From: CAJQND01 sp051010055
GTDB lineage: Bacteria > Pseudomonadota > Alphaproteobacteria > Rhizobiales > CAJQND01
Reading direction: 5' to 3'
DNA length: 12,712 bases
Assembly (NCBI GenBank): GCA_051010055.1
Contig: JBPCVY010000035.1
Coordinates: 1-12,712, forward strand
Shown: positions 1 to 6,364 of the stretch, piece by piece
How the letters are laid out: each line of letters opens with the position of its first letter
How positions within the stretch are numbered: position 1 is the first letter of the stretch
Position numbers and translations under genes: made by a program
Notes under the pieces: model-generated
Seen by the model: the letters and a program-made list of their open reading frames with translations, nothing else
Told to the model about the DNA's origin: nothing
Databases searched by the model: none

Positions 1-1
1 C

Positions 2-1351
2 TATTCGCTCATTGGGCAGCTTGCCACCGGATCGGAAAAGCCTGTGAACGTGCGCGCAGCAACCCTCGGCCTCAGCGGCATTGTTGATTCCCTCTGGCAG
101 GAATTCCTTACCGCACCAGAAGAATTCGACCGCACAGAAGCAGTTGAGACTTGCCGCCACTATTTGCAAAACCTGTTGCCAGGATTTTCAACAACCCAGC
201 CCGTCCCGCCGCAAGTTGCTGCCGCACCCGAAGATGACGGATTACCACGCACACTGCCCGCATGGACTTACTGTTCCCAGGAGCACTTCGATAGGGAAAT
301 AAAGCAGATTTTCAAACCGGCATGGCAGCTGGTTTGCCATATCAACGATGTTCCAAATCCGGGCGATTATTTCACATTCACCGGCCTTGGCGAGCGCGCA
401 TTCGTGTTGCATGGTGAAGACGGCGCCTTGCGCGCATTTCACAATGTGTGCCCGCACCGCGCTCATGCGGTGGTACAGGGTGAAACCGGAAACTGCCCCG
501 GGCTTATCCGGTGCCCTTACCATTCCTGGGGCTTTTCCCATGCCGGAGAGCTGAAAGCGATTGCCGCTGCAAAAACCTTCCCCCCATTTGATAATGGCAA
601 GTTCGGCCTGCGCCCGCTCGAAATGGAAATATTCATGGGGCTCATATTCATCCGCTTTGTTTCCGGGGGCCCGAGCGTTGCAGAACGCTATGCGCCTTAT
701 GTGCAAGAGATTGGCGCCCACAAACTCAAAGAGCGCATCCCTATCACGCCGATGCATGATAAGGTTTTGAACGCCGACTGGAAGAATGTGTGGGACAATT
801 ACCTGGAAGACTACCACTTCCCGACAGGGCATCCGGGCCTGTTCGGTCTCATGACGCCGGACTATGCCCGCGAACCAGATGACGCCACCCGCACTATCCG
901 CCTCTCCCATGAGATGCGCGATGAGCCAAGGGGCAGCTGGTCGGTCACCAACTATGGCAAGCTGCTGCCTGATTTAAAGCATCTGCCGAAAGAGTTGCGA
1001 CGCCGTTGGAGCTATTTCTTTATGTATCCGGCGGTCTCGCTCGACGTTTATCCCGATGTGATGGATTTCTTCCATGTGGTTCCCATTGAGCCCGGCAAAT
1101 GCCGGCTGCGTGTTGGCACCTACGGCATGGCGCACGCCAGCCGAGAGCTTGAGGCATCGCGCTATCTGGCTGGGCGTATCGGCTGGCAAGTTCATAATGA
1201 AGATGTGGAACTCATCGAATCCGTGCAAGGCGGATTGGCATCAAGCGCATATGACACCGGCCTGTTGGGTGAAAAGGAAATTGCCACTTATGCCTTCCAG
1301 CGCTGGGCCGCAAGCGATCTGCCCGCAGACCACTCCCGTTCCGGTTCCTAA
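2..1351 (+). CDS. Rieske oxygenase alpha subunit with BetI/TetR-like N-terminal region, 5'-partial
   Basis: This is the large subunit of a Rieske ring-hydroxylating or N-demethylating oxygenase, which uses a [2Fe-2S] cluster and a mononuclear iron to activate O2. The Rieske ligands are visible: Cys and His in CPH (nt 449-457) and CPYH (nt 512-523). The mononuclear iron site is the H-x4-H in DYHFPTGH (nt 815-832), with a probable Asp partner in NEDVELIESVQ near the C-terminus. The frame has no stop back to base 2. A GTG at 44 is possible but has no convincing ribosome binding site. Codons up to about nt 190 resemble the C-terminal domain of BetI-type TetR repressors (GL-x3-VD-x-LW, then FDR-x2-A, then RHYLQNLLP). 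A Pro/Ala-rich linker then leads into the oxygenase at LPAWTY. No ATG or GTG lies between linker and oxygenase domain, so a fusion is the simplest reading. The substrate is unknown; carnitine, betaine or aromatic compounds are possible by family. No reductase is nearby. Confidence 0.85.
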   Translation, partial: YSLIGQLATGSEKPVNVRAATLGLSGIVDSLWQEFLTAPEEFDRTEAVETCRHYLQNLLPGFSTTQPVPPQVAAAPEDDGLPRTLPAWTYCSQEHFDREIKQIFKPAWQLVCHINDVPNPGDYFTFTGLGERAFVLHGEDGALRAFHNVCPHRAHAVVQGETGNCPGLIRCPYHSWGFSHAGELKAIAAAKTFPPFDNGKFGLRPLEMEIFMGLIFIRFVSGGPSVAERYAPYVQEIGAHKLKERIPITPMHDKVLNADWKNVWDNYLEDYHFPTGHPGLFGLMTPDYAREPDDATRTIRLSHEMRDEPRGSWSVTNYGKLLPDLKHLPKELRRRWSYFFMYPAVSLDVYPDVMDFFHVVPIEPGKCRLRVGTYGMAHASRELEASRYLAGRIGWQVHNEDVELIESVQGGLASSAYDTGLLGEKEIATYAFQRWAASDLPADHSRSGS

Positions 1352-1406
1352 AAAACCATCTCGACAGTCCTTCCCTGTGCCCGATAATCTGCGCTGCTGG
1401 AACAAC

Positions 1407-1412
1407 AGGGAG
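1407..1412 (+). promoter_or_regulatory. Ribosome binding site AGGGAG
   Basis: AGGGAG lies 8 bases before the ATG at 1421 and fixes the start of the alpha/beta hydrolase. A second ATG follows directly at 1424. The 69-base gap after the oxygenase shows no terminator hairpin, so co-transcription is likely. Confidence 0.6.
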
Positions 1413-1420
1413 CGGTTAAC

Positions 1421-2227
1421 ATGATGCTGGAGCTGGGGGCCGGGCAGGCTCTTTTTTATGAGTATGATGCACCTGGAGCGGGCAAGCCGGTGTTTGTTTT
1501 CGTCAACGCACTGACCGGCAGCACCGCTGCCTGGCAGGCTGATGTCGGCCCCGCTCTGCGCGCTGAAGGCTATGGCACACTTTGTTATAATTTCAGGGGT
1601 CAGGCAGAAAGCCAGTTTGCAGCAAGCGATGTCTTGGATGAGAACACAATCGTCAGCGATTTAATGGTAATTGTCGCCCACGTGGCGCCGCCGAAACCAA
1701 TCTATGTTGGCCTTTCAATTGGCGGGCTGTTTGCCGCGCGGGCGATACTCAAAGGCGCACCAGCGCATGGCCTTGTGCTCATCAACACCTTGCGCAAGCC
1801 AGGCACAGCGCTGGCATGGATAAATGAAGCGGTAACCCGGGCCGCAGCACTTGGCGGAGCTGCGCTGATAATGGACATGAACCTGCCCATGCTTGTTGGC
1901 CCGGCCTTTCTGGAAAAAATGCGTCCCAACTGCCTGACCGATGCACTTTATGTACCGCCGGGTGAAGGCGAAGGGGCCATGCAGTTGCTCGCCCATTCCC
2001 GTTCTGCTGACTGGGATGTTCCTTATGAAGAATTGAACCTTCCAACCCTTGTTCTCACCGGCCGCCGCGACAGGGTGTTTTACAATGAGGATGATGTTGC
2101 CGAACTGAAGGCACGGTTGCCGAATGCGTCTGAGAAAGTGTTTGCGAACTACGGCCACTTACTGCCCATGGAGGCAGGGTCCGAAACAGCAAGTGCGTTG
2201 TCTGAATTTGCGGGAACCCTTGCATGA
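1421..2227 (+). CDS. alpha/beta-fold hydrolase
   Basis: This 268-residue protein is a cytoplasmic alpha/beta hydrolase with no signal peptide. The catalytic triad can be placed: the nucleophile elbow GLSIG puts Ser at residue 99, TGRRD gives Asp 217, and YGHLLP gives His 246. The N-terminal part has the strand-turn VFVNALTGS, where an oxyanion-hole HG motif usually sits; here NAL replaces the common HG, a mild divergence. The family covers esterases, lactonases (such as 3-oxoadipate enol-lactonase), C-C bond hydrolases and dehalogenases, and the sequence alone does not choose among them. It follows the oxygenase by 69 bases and overlaps the transporter gene by four (ATGA), so hydrolysis of a product or precursor of the oxygenase reaction is a reasonable inference. 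Confidence 0.88.
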   Translation: MMLELGAGQALFYEYDAPGAGKPVFVFVNALTGSTAAWQADVGPALRAEGYGTLCYNFRGQAESQFAASDVLDENTIVSDLMVIVAHVAPPKPIYVGLSIGGLFAARAILKGAPAHGLVLINTLRKPGTALAWINEAVTRAAALGGAALIMDMNLPMLVGPAFLEKMRPNCLTDALYVPPGEGEGAMQLLAHSRSADWDVPYEELNLPTLVLTGRRDRVFYNEDDVAELKARLPNASEKVFANYGHLLPMEAGSETASALSEFAGTLA

Positions 2228-3171
2228 GTTCGAATTACTCAGTCCCTGCCGCAATTGCCTACCTGATGGTCTTCATCGGCGTTCTGGGCCACGCCTCTTC
2301 GGAGTTTTTCACAGTGCTTTCCGGAGTTCAGGGTGCAGAAGTTTCTGTCTGGCGCTATGTGATTGGTGCTGCAGGTTTGCTTATCGCTGCAATCATTTTC
2401 TCAGGCTTTGACAAGCTTGCCGCTCCTTTGCGCGAAAGTGCGTTGAAAGTGGTTCTTCTATCCTTATTCGGGGTATCGCTTCCCTATCTGGCTTTCCACT
2501 GGGCGCTGGATTATGCCTCCATTGTGCAGGTTGGCACACTGGTCACAACAATTCCCATATTTGTCGGCCTGTGTAATCTGCTCATCAACAAGCAACCCTT
2601 TTCGGCGCCAAAAATTGTTACCGGCGCAGCTGCAGTTGCAGGTGTCGTGTTGCTGATTACAGATGGTTATCTGGCGCAGCTTGCAGGAAGTTCCAATTCT
2701 TTGTTTGGTGTTATGCTGGCGATTGCATGTGCCTTTGGCGGCTCGGCCTATGCGGTGCTGGCCAAGCCTTACATCACCAGGCACGGCGCCCTTGCCTTCA
2801 CCTCTGTTTCCATGAGCATCGGCGCTGTCGGCCTGTGGGTGATTGTCGGGTTGTTTTGGGACATCTGGGTAAATCCGACAGAGCTCTTTGAAAAACCGCC
2901 CGTTGCAGCATGGTCATTGCTCGTGCTTGGCATCTGGAACACGACAATCACCCAAATACTATGGTTTGGCGGGCTTGCCGCCGTTCCCGACATTACCCGC
3001 GGCAGCTATTTGTTTTTCCTGAAACCTGTGATTACGGCTGGTCTGGCGCTCATTGTTCTATCGCAGCCCATCAGCCTGATGCAGACTTTGGCCATCCTCA
3101 TAATTTGCGGTGCGGTAATTGTGGAGCTTGCCTGGCCAAAGATTTCGCGGGCCTGGACGGTACGCGCCTGA
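2224..3171 (+). CDS. EamA-family (DMT superfamily) transporter
   Basis: This 315-residue integral membrane protein has about ten hydrophobic segments arranged as two EamA repeats, roughly residues 8-140 and 150-305. It matches the drug/metabolite transporter superfamily in length and in features such as the repeat-1 segment near PYLAFHWALDYASIVQVGTL and the late LKPVITAGLALIVLSQPIS. Members move amino acids, nucleosides or small organic metabolites, often outward; the substrate here cannot be read from sequence. The ATG lies inside the end of the hydrolase gene (ATGA overlap), which implies translational coupling. It is the last gene of the + strand unit and converges with the next gene at a 5-base distance, with no terminator hairpin between them. 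Confidence 0.88.
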   Translation: MSSNYSVPAAIAYLMVFIGVLGHASSEFFTVLSGVQGAEVSVWRYVIGAAGLLIAAIIFSGFDKLAAPLRESALKVVLLSLFGVSLPYLAFHWALDYASIVQVGTLVTTIPIFVGLCNLLINKQPFSAPKIVTGAAAVAGVVLLITDGYLAQLAGSSNSLFGVMLAIACAFGGSAYAVLAKPYITRHGALAFTSVSMSIGAVGLWVIVGLFWDIWVNPTELFEKPPVAAWSLLVLGIWNTTITQILWFGGLAAVPDITRGSYLFFLKPVITAGLALIVLSQPISLMQTLAILIICGAVIVELAWPKISRAWTVRA

Positions 3172-3176
3172 GAAAG

Positions 3177-3983
3177 CTATTTGTGTTTTTGCAGGAATGC
3201 GTCAATCGCCTGCCACAAAGGCAGCGTCAGCGGGTCAACGTGCCCGCCGCCGGAAACTTGATAGAACTCTTTTTCGGTTGGAATTTTTTCATGAACCTCT
3301 TTGCCCATGTAAAAGGGCACAACCAGATCGCGATCCCCGTGGAACACGAACGCCGGCGATTGCAAGTGCTCGATATAGTCAATGGAGTTGAATTGGTCCT
3401 TCATCAAGGTTCCAACCGGCAAGAACCAATACCGGGTGCGCGCAACGTTGGCCGCTGAAGTAAAAGGGGCTTCCAACACAATCGCCGCTGGAACGCTCTT
3501 TGCCGCAAGTTGCAGTGCAACGCCTGAGCCGAGGGATTCGCCCCAATAAACGAGATGCTCATGCTCAAAGCCTTGTTCTTCCAAAAAGGCCAGCGCAGCA
3601 TCAGCATCGCGCATCAGCCCTTCCTCTGTCGGGTTGCCGCTGCTGCCACCGAACCCGCGGTAGCTCAGCATGAAATATCCATAACCGGTGTCGGAAAAAA
3701 GTTGCGCGCGCTCCCAGCGGTTCTGGATAGCCTCCGCATTACCGTGAAAGTATAAAATGACCGGCATGCCCGGCTTCGACGGATGCGCAAACCAGCCGTG
3801 GACGGTTTCACCATCGGCCGTTTTGAGCTGAATGTCTTCGGCGCCCTTGAGATTGTACAAAGATGGCGCCTGCCATTCGGTATTGGGAAAATACTGCAGC
3901 TTGCGCTGAAAGAAGAACATGAACCCGCATACGCAGATATAAATCAGCGCAATCCAAAGAATAGATTTTGCGAGTGAGCCCAA
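3177..3983 (-). CDS. Membrane-anchored alpha/beta hydrolase, BEM46/ABHD13-like
   Basis: This 268-residue serine hydrolase has one N-terminal membrane helix (about residues 6-26), so the catalytic domain is tethered to the inner membrane. The pattern is that of the BEM46/YfhR/ABHD13 group in the S33-like hydrolases: YFHGNAE forms the oxyanion region (79-84), SYRGFGGSSG follows, GESLGSG carries nucleophile Ser 150, HGDRD gives Asp 219 and GGGHVD gives His 248. Family members act as esterases or thioesterases, and the substrate is unknown. The start is TTG at 3983: an in-frame TAA lies just upstream, no ATG is available until residue 22 inside the helix, and a GGAG ribosome site sits 5 bases before the TTG. 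It lies 39 bases after the subunit IV-like gene on the same strand. Confidence 0.88.
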   Translation of the reverse strand: MGSLAKSILWIALIYICVCGFMFFFQRKLQYFPNTEWQAPSLYNLKGAEDIQLKTADGETVHGWFAHPSKPGMPVILYFHGNAEAIQNRWERAQLFSDTGYGYFMLSYRGFGGSSGNPTEEGLMRDADAALAFLEEQGFEHEHLVYWGESLGSGVALQLAAKSVPAAIVLEAPFTSAANVARTRYWFLPVGTLMKDQFNSIDYIEHLQSPAFVFHGDRDLVVPFYMGKEVHEKIPTEKEFYQVSGGGHVDPLTLPLWQAIDAFLQKHK

Positions 3984-3988
3984 TTCAG

Positions 3989-3992
3989 CTCC
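3989..3992 (-). promoter_or_regulatory. Ribosome binding site deciding a TTG start
   Basis: On the - strand GGAG is followed by five bases and then TTG at 3983-3981. Only TTG satisfies both this spacing and the in-frame stop a few codons upstream, so the hydrolase uses a non-ATG start. Confidence 0.65.
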
Positions 3993-4009
3993 GTGTCCTT
4001 ACAAACGCG

Positions 4010-4023
4010 GGAGCAAACGCTCC
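4010..4023 (-). repeat. Small inverted repeat at the subunit IV gene stop
   Basis: GGAGC-N4-GCTCC forms a 5-base-pair stem whose right arm touches the stop codon of the subunit IV-like gene. The - strand sequence after it has no run of T, so it is at best a weak attenuator or an mRNA 3' end stabiliser. It may be chance. Confidence 0.3.
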
Positions 4024-4316
4024 TACGCCACCATGAATACGGCAAGAATCGCGTAGAGAATCAATAGCACCGTAGAGGCGAGGAAGGACGATTTCGCCTT
4101 CACTTCCACGGCGAGAAAAACAAATCCAGCAAACATACCGATAAGGCTAACCGGGAGATTGACCAGCGCGCCAGAGTTGGAAAAAGCATTGATTACCAAG
4201 CATACGAGAACGAAAAAACATGCAAGAACGGTCGCTATACCAAACGAAACAAAACCTTCATAGGTTTCATTGTGCGCTTCCATGTCCTGTGATTGTGCTG
4301 CAGAGTTTTCAGCCAT
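4023..4316 (-). CDS. aa3-type cytochrome c oxidase subunit IV-like membrane protein
   Basis: This 97-residue protein has a short polar N-terminus and then three hydrophobic segments, about residues 22-45, 51-72 and 76-96. The junction DMEAHNETYEGF resembles the M-x3-EH-x-TY-x-GF signature before the first helix of the small alphaproteobacterial aa3 oxidase subunit IV family (PF07835). Family members commonly have one or two helices in 50-75 residues, so three helices is longer than usual. The role would be as an accessory subunit of the terminal oxidase in the inner membrane. The core oxidase genes are not in the window. A GAGGGGA ribosome site lies 4 bases before the ATG. Confidence is high that it is a gene and moderate for the family. 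Confidence 0.72.
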   Translation of the reverse strand: MAENSAAQSQDMEAHNETYEGFVSFGIATVLACFFVLVCLVINAFSNSGALVNLPVSLIGMFAGFVFLAVEVKAKSSFLASTVLLILYAILAVFMVA

Positions 4317-4447
4317 AACTTCCCCTCGTCGCCGTAGCGTTTGTCATTTGGCATCACACTTAGAGGAAACCGGAAAGTTCGGCAACCATTGGGCCGTAGT
4401 GAACAGGCCGCCTGCGGCAATTCGCGCGAGCGGTTACCAATAACGCG

Positions 4448-4870
4448 TTAAGGCCGATAGGCGGTGATTTCGCCGCTGCAACCGTCAGGCGCTGTCCAAT
4501 TGCCTTTGGCCGTGCCGCCATTGATTTGCATTTTGAAACTAAGCGCAGATTGGCTGTAATTAGGCGTATTTTCCGGATCCAGAGCATCTGCGGAGGTAAC
4601 AAAACCCGATACCACCCCTTGGGTATTTATGCGCCCGGTCACCCGGTGCCAGGTTGGACCGATTTGCGCCCATCCGTAGAACCGGCTCTGGCGCACGGAC
4701 CCCTGGATCGCCGCATCTGCATAGGCCGAGCATTCTATGCTTTCGGTTTCCTCATGAACCAGGCCTATCCAGTGACCATCACTTGCGTGCGCCGGTGCGA
4801 CCGCAATCACCACACAGCTCATACCCGCCAATGCGATTGTTACTAAATTCTTGCGGAACCCAAGCGCCAT
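4448..4870 (-). CDS. Small secreted protein of unknown function
   Basis: The 140-residue protein begins with a signal peptide: basic start MALGFRK, hydrophobic core to about residue 26, and a probable cleavage in APAHA-SDGHW after Ala 29. The mature part of ~111 residues is rich in Gly, Thr and Ser and looks like a compact beta fold. Its only two cysteines (47 and 131) sit near its two ends and could form a disulfide in the periplasm. I do not recognise the family. Similar small secreted proteins with a terminal CsG motif occur as hypotheticals in rhizobia, by recollection only. The ATG at 4870 is preferred over a TTG at 4951: it gives a clean signal peptide and has GGAA 8 bases upstream. It lies 108 bases after the kinase gene, same strand. 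Confidence 0.72.
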   Translation of the reverse strand: MALGFRKNLVTIALAGMSCVVIAVAPAHASDGHWIGLVHEETESIECSAYADAAIQGSVRQSRFYGWAQIGPTWHRVTGRINTQGVVSGFVTSADALDPENTPNYSQSALSFKMQINGGTAKGNWTAPDGCSGEITAYRP

Positions 4871-4978
4871 TTCCAAAATTCCAAAAGTCACAAAATCAAT
4901 TATTGCCCGCGCATTAAACAAGCGTTCGCGCTCAAAAGGCAAGGGCCTCAATACCGTCCGTCAACACCGGGCCATCCA

Positions 4979-6364
4979 TTAAGAACCAGGAACGGGCAGG
5001 CCTGCAGCTTGCAATGCTTCGCGCTGGCGCTTTGTTACCTCATCCAACGAGTAATTCTCAATGGCTTCATTGAAAAGCCTGTAAAAATTCATCTTGGCGT
5101 TGAGCCTTATGAACACGCCTCCAAGGCCGATGGCCGCGCGGTCCATGAACACAAACTCCCGCGGCACCTGTACAGGGCCCTTTTCCTTGAGTTCCTTATG
5201 CACAGTAAATGCCTCCCGGCGGCCGTAGTGGCCAGGCTTCACACCATCGGCAATTACCCGCACCCTGTCATCCAAGAGCGGCCCATAAATGAACTTGGCC
5301 CAAATATTGACGACATCGATAAGCTCGTTCGTGAGCCCCCTAAAACCCCAGGTTTCATAGGCATGCACCATCAGATCGCGATCATCATGAAGAAGACCGT
5401 TATAGAGATCCATCACGCCGCCTACGAACCTATTCGGGAAAATACGGATGCAGCCATAATCCAACAGGTTAAGGCCGATGGGACTACTCTTGTCGTCTAC
5501 TTGCGCTGTGTAATTGCCTAGATGAGGGTCACCATGAATGACGCCATACTGGCAAAATGGAATCCACCAGGCTTTGAACATGGTACGGGCAAGAAGATTG
5601 CGCTCTTCCAGGGAATGATCACAGAAGTTCATTGTCGGCTCACCATCGAGCCAGCTCATGGTCAAAAGCCGTTTGGTGGATAGGTCATCAAGAATTTGGG
5701 GCACCGCGACATTATCTTCCACAGACAGCATTTGCTTATAAAGTTTGGCGTGGCGGGCCTCGCGCCTGTAGTCAAGTTCCTCGCGCAGGCGCTCTCCAAT
5801 TTCCTCAGCAATCTGGGTGGTGTCGATGGCCGGGTCCATGCGCCGGTGAATAGAGAACAATACCCGCAGCTGGGCAAGGTCTGCCTCAACCGCTGATTCC
5901 ATGTCCGGATATTGCAGCTTGCACGCCAGCACCTTGCCGTCGTGGGCAATGGCCCGGTGCACCTGGCCAAGAGAGGCTGCCGCTGCTGCCTCGTGCTCAA
6001 AGGAGCTGAACTTGGACTGCCAATCCTTGCCAAGCTCTGCAGCCATGCGCCGTCTCACAAACGGCCAGCCCATGGAAGGGGCCTGGTTCTGGAGTTGGGA
6101 CAGTTCGTCCGCAAATTCTTCCGGCAGAACTTCTGGAATAGTCGCCAATAGCTGCGCCACCTTCATAAGCGGGCCCTTTAACCCGCCCAACGCAGCCTTT
6201 AGCGCCCTCGCCTCAGCGCTGCCGGTCTCAGCACCGAAAAACCGGTTCCCAGCCACCTTGGCGGCTACCGCGCCAACATCGGTGCCGACGCGCGCATAGC
6301 GCTTTACCCGGCCTGACAGCCGGTTGCGCTCAGGATCGCGCCCAATGCCGGCATCATCACTCAT
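4979..6364 (-). CDS. ABC1/UbiB (AarF)-family atypical kinase
   Basis: This 461-residue protein is an ABC1/ADCK/UbiB-family protein kinase-like ATPase, a family linked to ubiquinone biosynthesis and lipid handling. Hallmarks run in order: the KxGQ-type motif appears as KVAQ (Lys 68), the Ala-rich loop AAAAASLGQVH (126-136) replaces the usual glycine-rich loop, Lys 149 is in CKLQYP, ExD is at EELD (196-198), the catalytic loop is HGDPHLGN (277-284), and the metal-binding DFG equivalent is LDYG (Asp 302). The Gly-to-Ala change in KxGQ is notable but I cannot say how common it is. No terminal membrane helices are obvious, unlike classical UbiB. The start overlaps the peptidase stop by four bases (ATGA), so the two are translationally coupled. 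The link between the two functions is unknown. Confidence 0.9.
   Translation of the reverse strand: MSDDAGIGRDPERNRLSGRVKRYARVGTDVGAVAAKVAGNRFFGAETGSAEARALKAALGGLKGPLMKVAQLLATIPEVLPEEFADELSQLQNQAPSMGWPFVRRRMAAELGKDWQSKFSSFEHEAAAAASLGQVHRAIAHDGKVLACKLQYPDMESAVEADLAQLRVLFSIHRRMDPAIDTTQIAEEIGERLREELDYRREARHAKLYKQMLSVEDNVAVPQILDDLSTKRLLTMSWLDGEPTMNFCDHSLEERNLLARTMFKAWWIPFCQYGVIHGDPHLGNYTAQVDDKSSPIGLNLLDYGCIRIFPNRFVGGVMDLYNGLLHDDRDLMVHAYETWGFRGLTNELIDVVNIWAKFIYGPLLDDRVRVIADGVKPGHYGRREAFTVHKELKEKGPVQVPREFVFMDRAAIGLGGVFIRLNAKMNFYRLFNEAIENYSLDEVTKRQREALQAAGLPVPGS

Noticed and set aside
44..46. GTG at 44 as the true start of the oxygenase gene
   Set aside because: The frame is open upstream to base 2, there is no clear ribosome binding site, and the residues before and after it read as one BetI-like helix region. 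The real start is probably outside the window.
242..910. 222-codon - strand frame opposite the oxygenase
   Set aside because: It is antisense to the Rieske and iron-binding motifs, and shows no domain or ribosome site of its own.
3172..3176. Terminator between the convergent EamA and BEM46-like genes
   Set aside because: The gap is only 5 bases, and I found no dyad with a T run around it.
4871..4951. Longer start (TTG at 4951) for the secreted protein
   Set aside because: It would bury the signal peptide 27 residues inside the protein. The ATG at 4870 gives a normal export signal.
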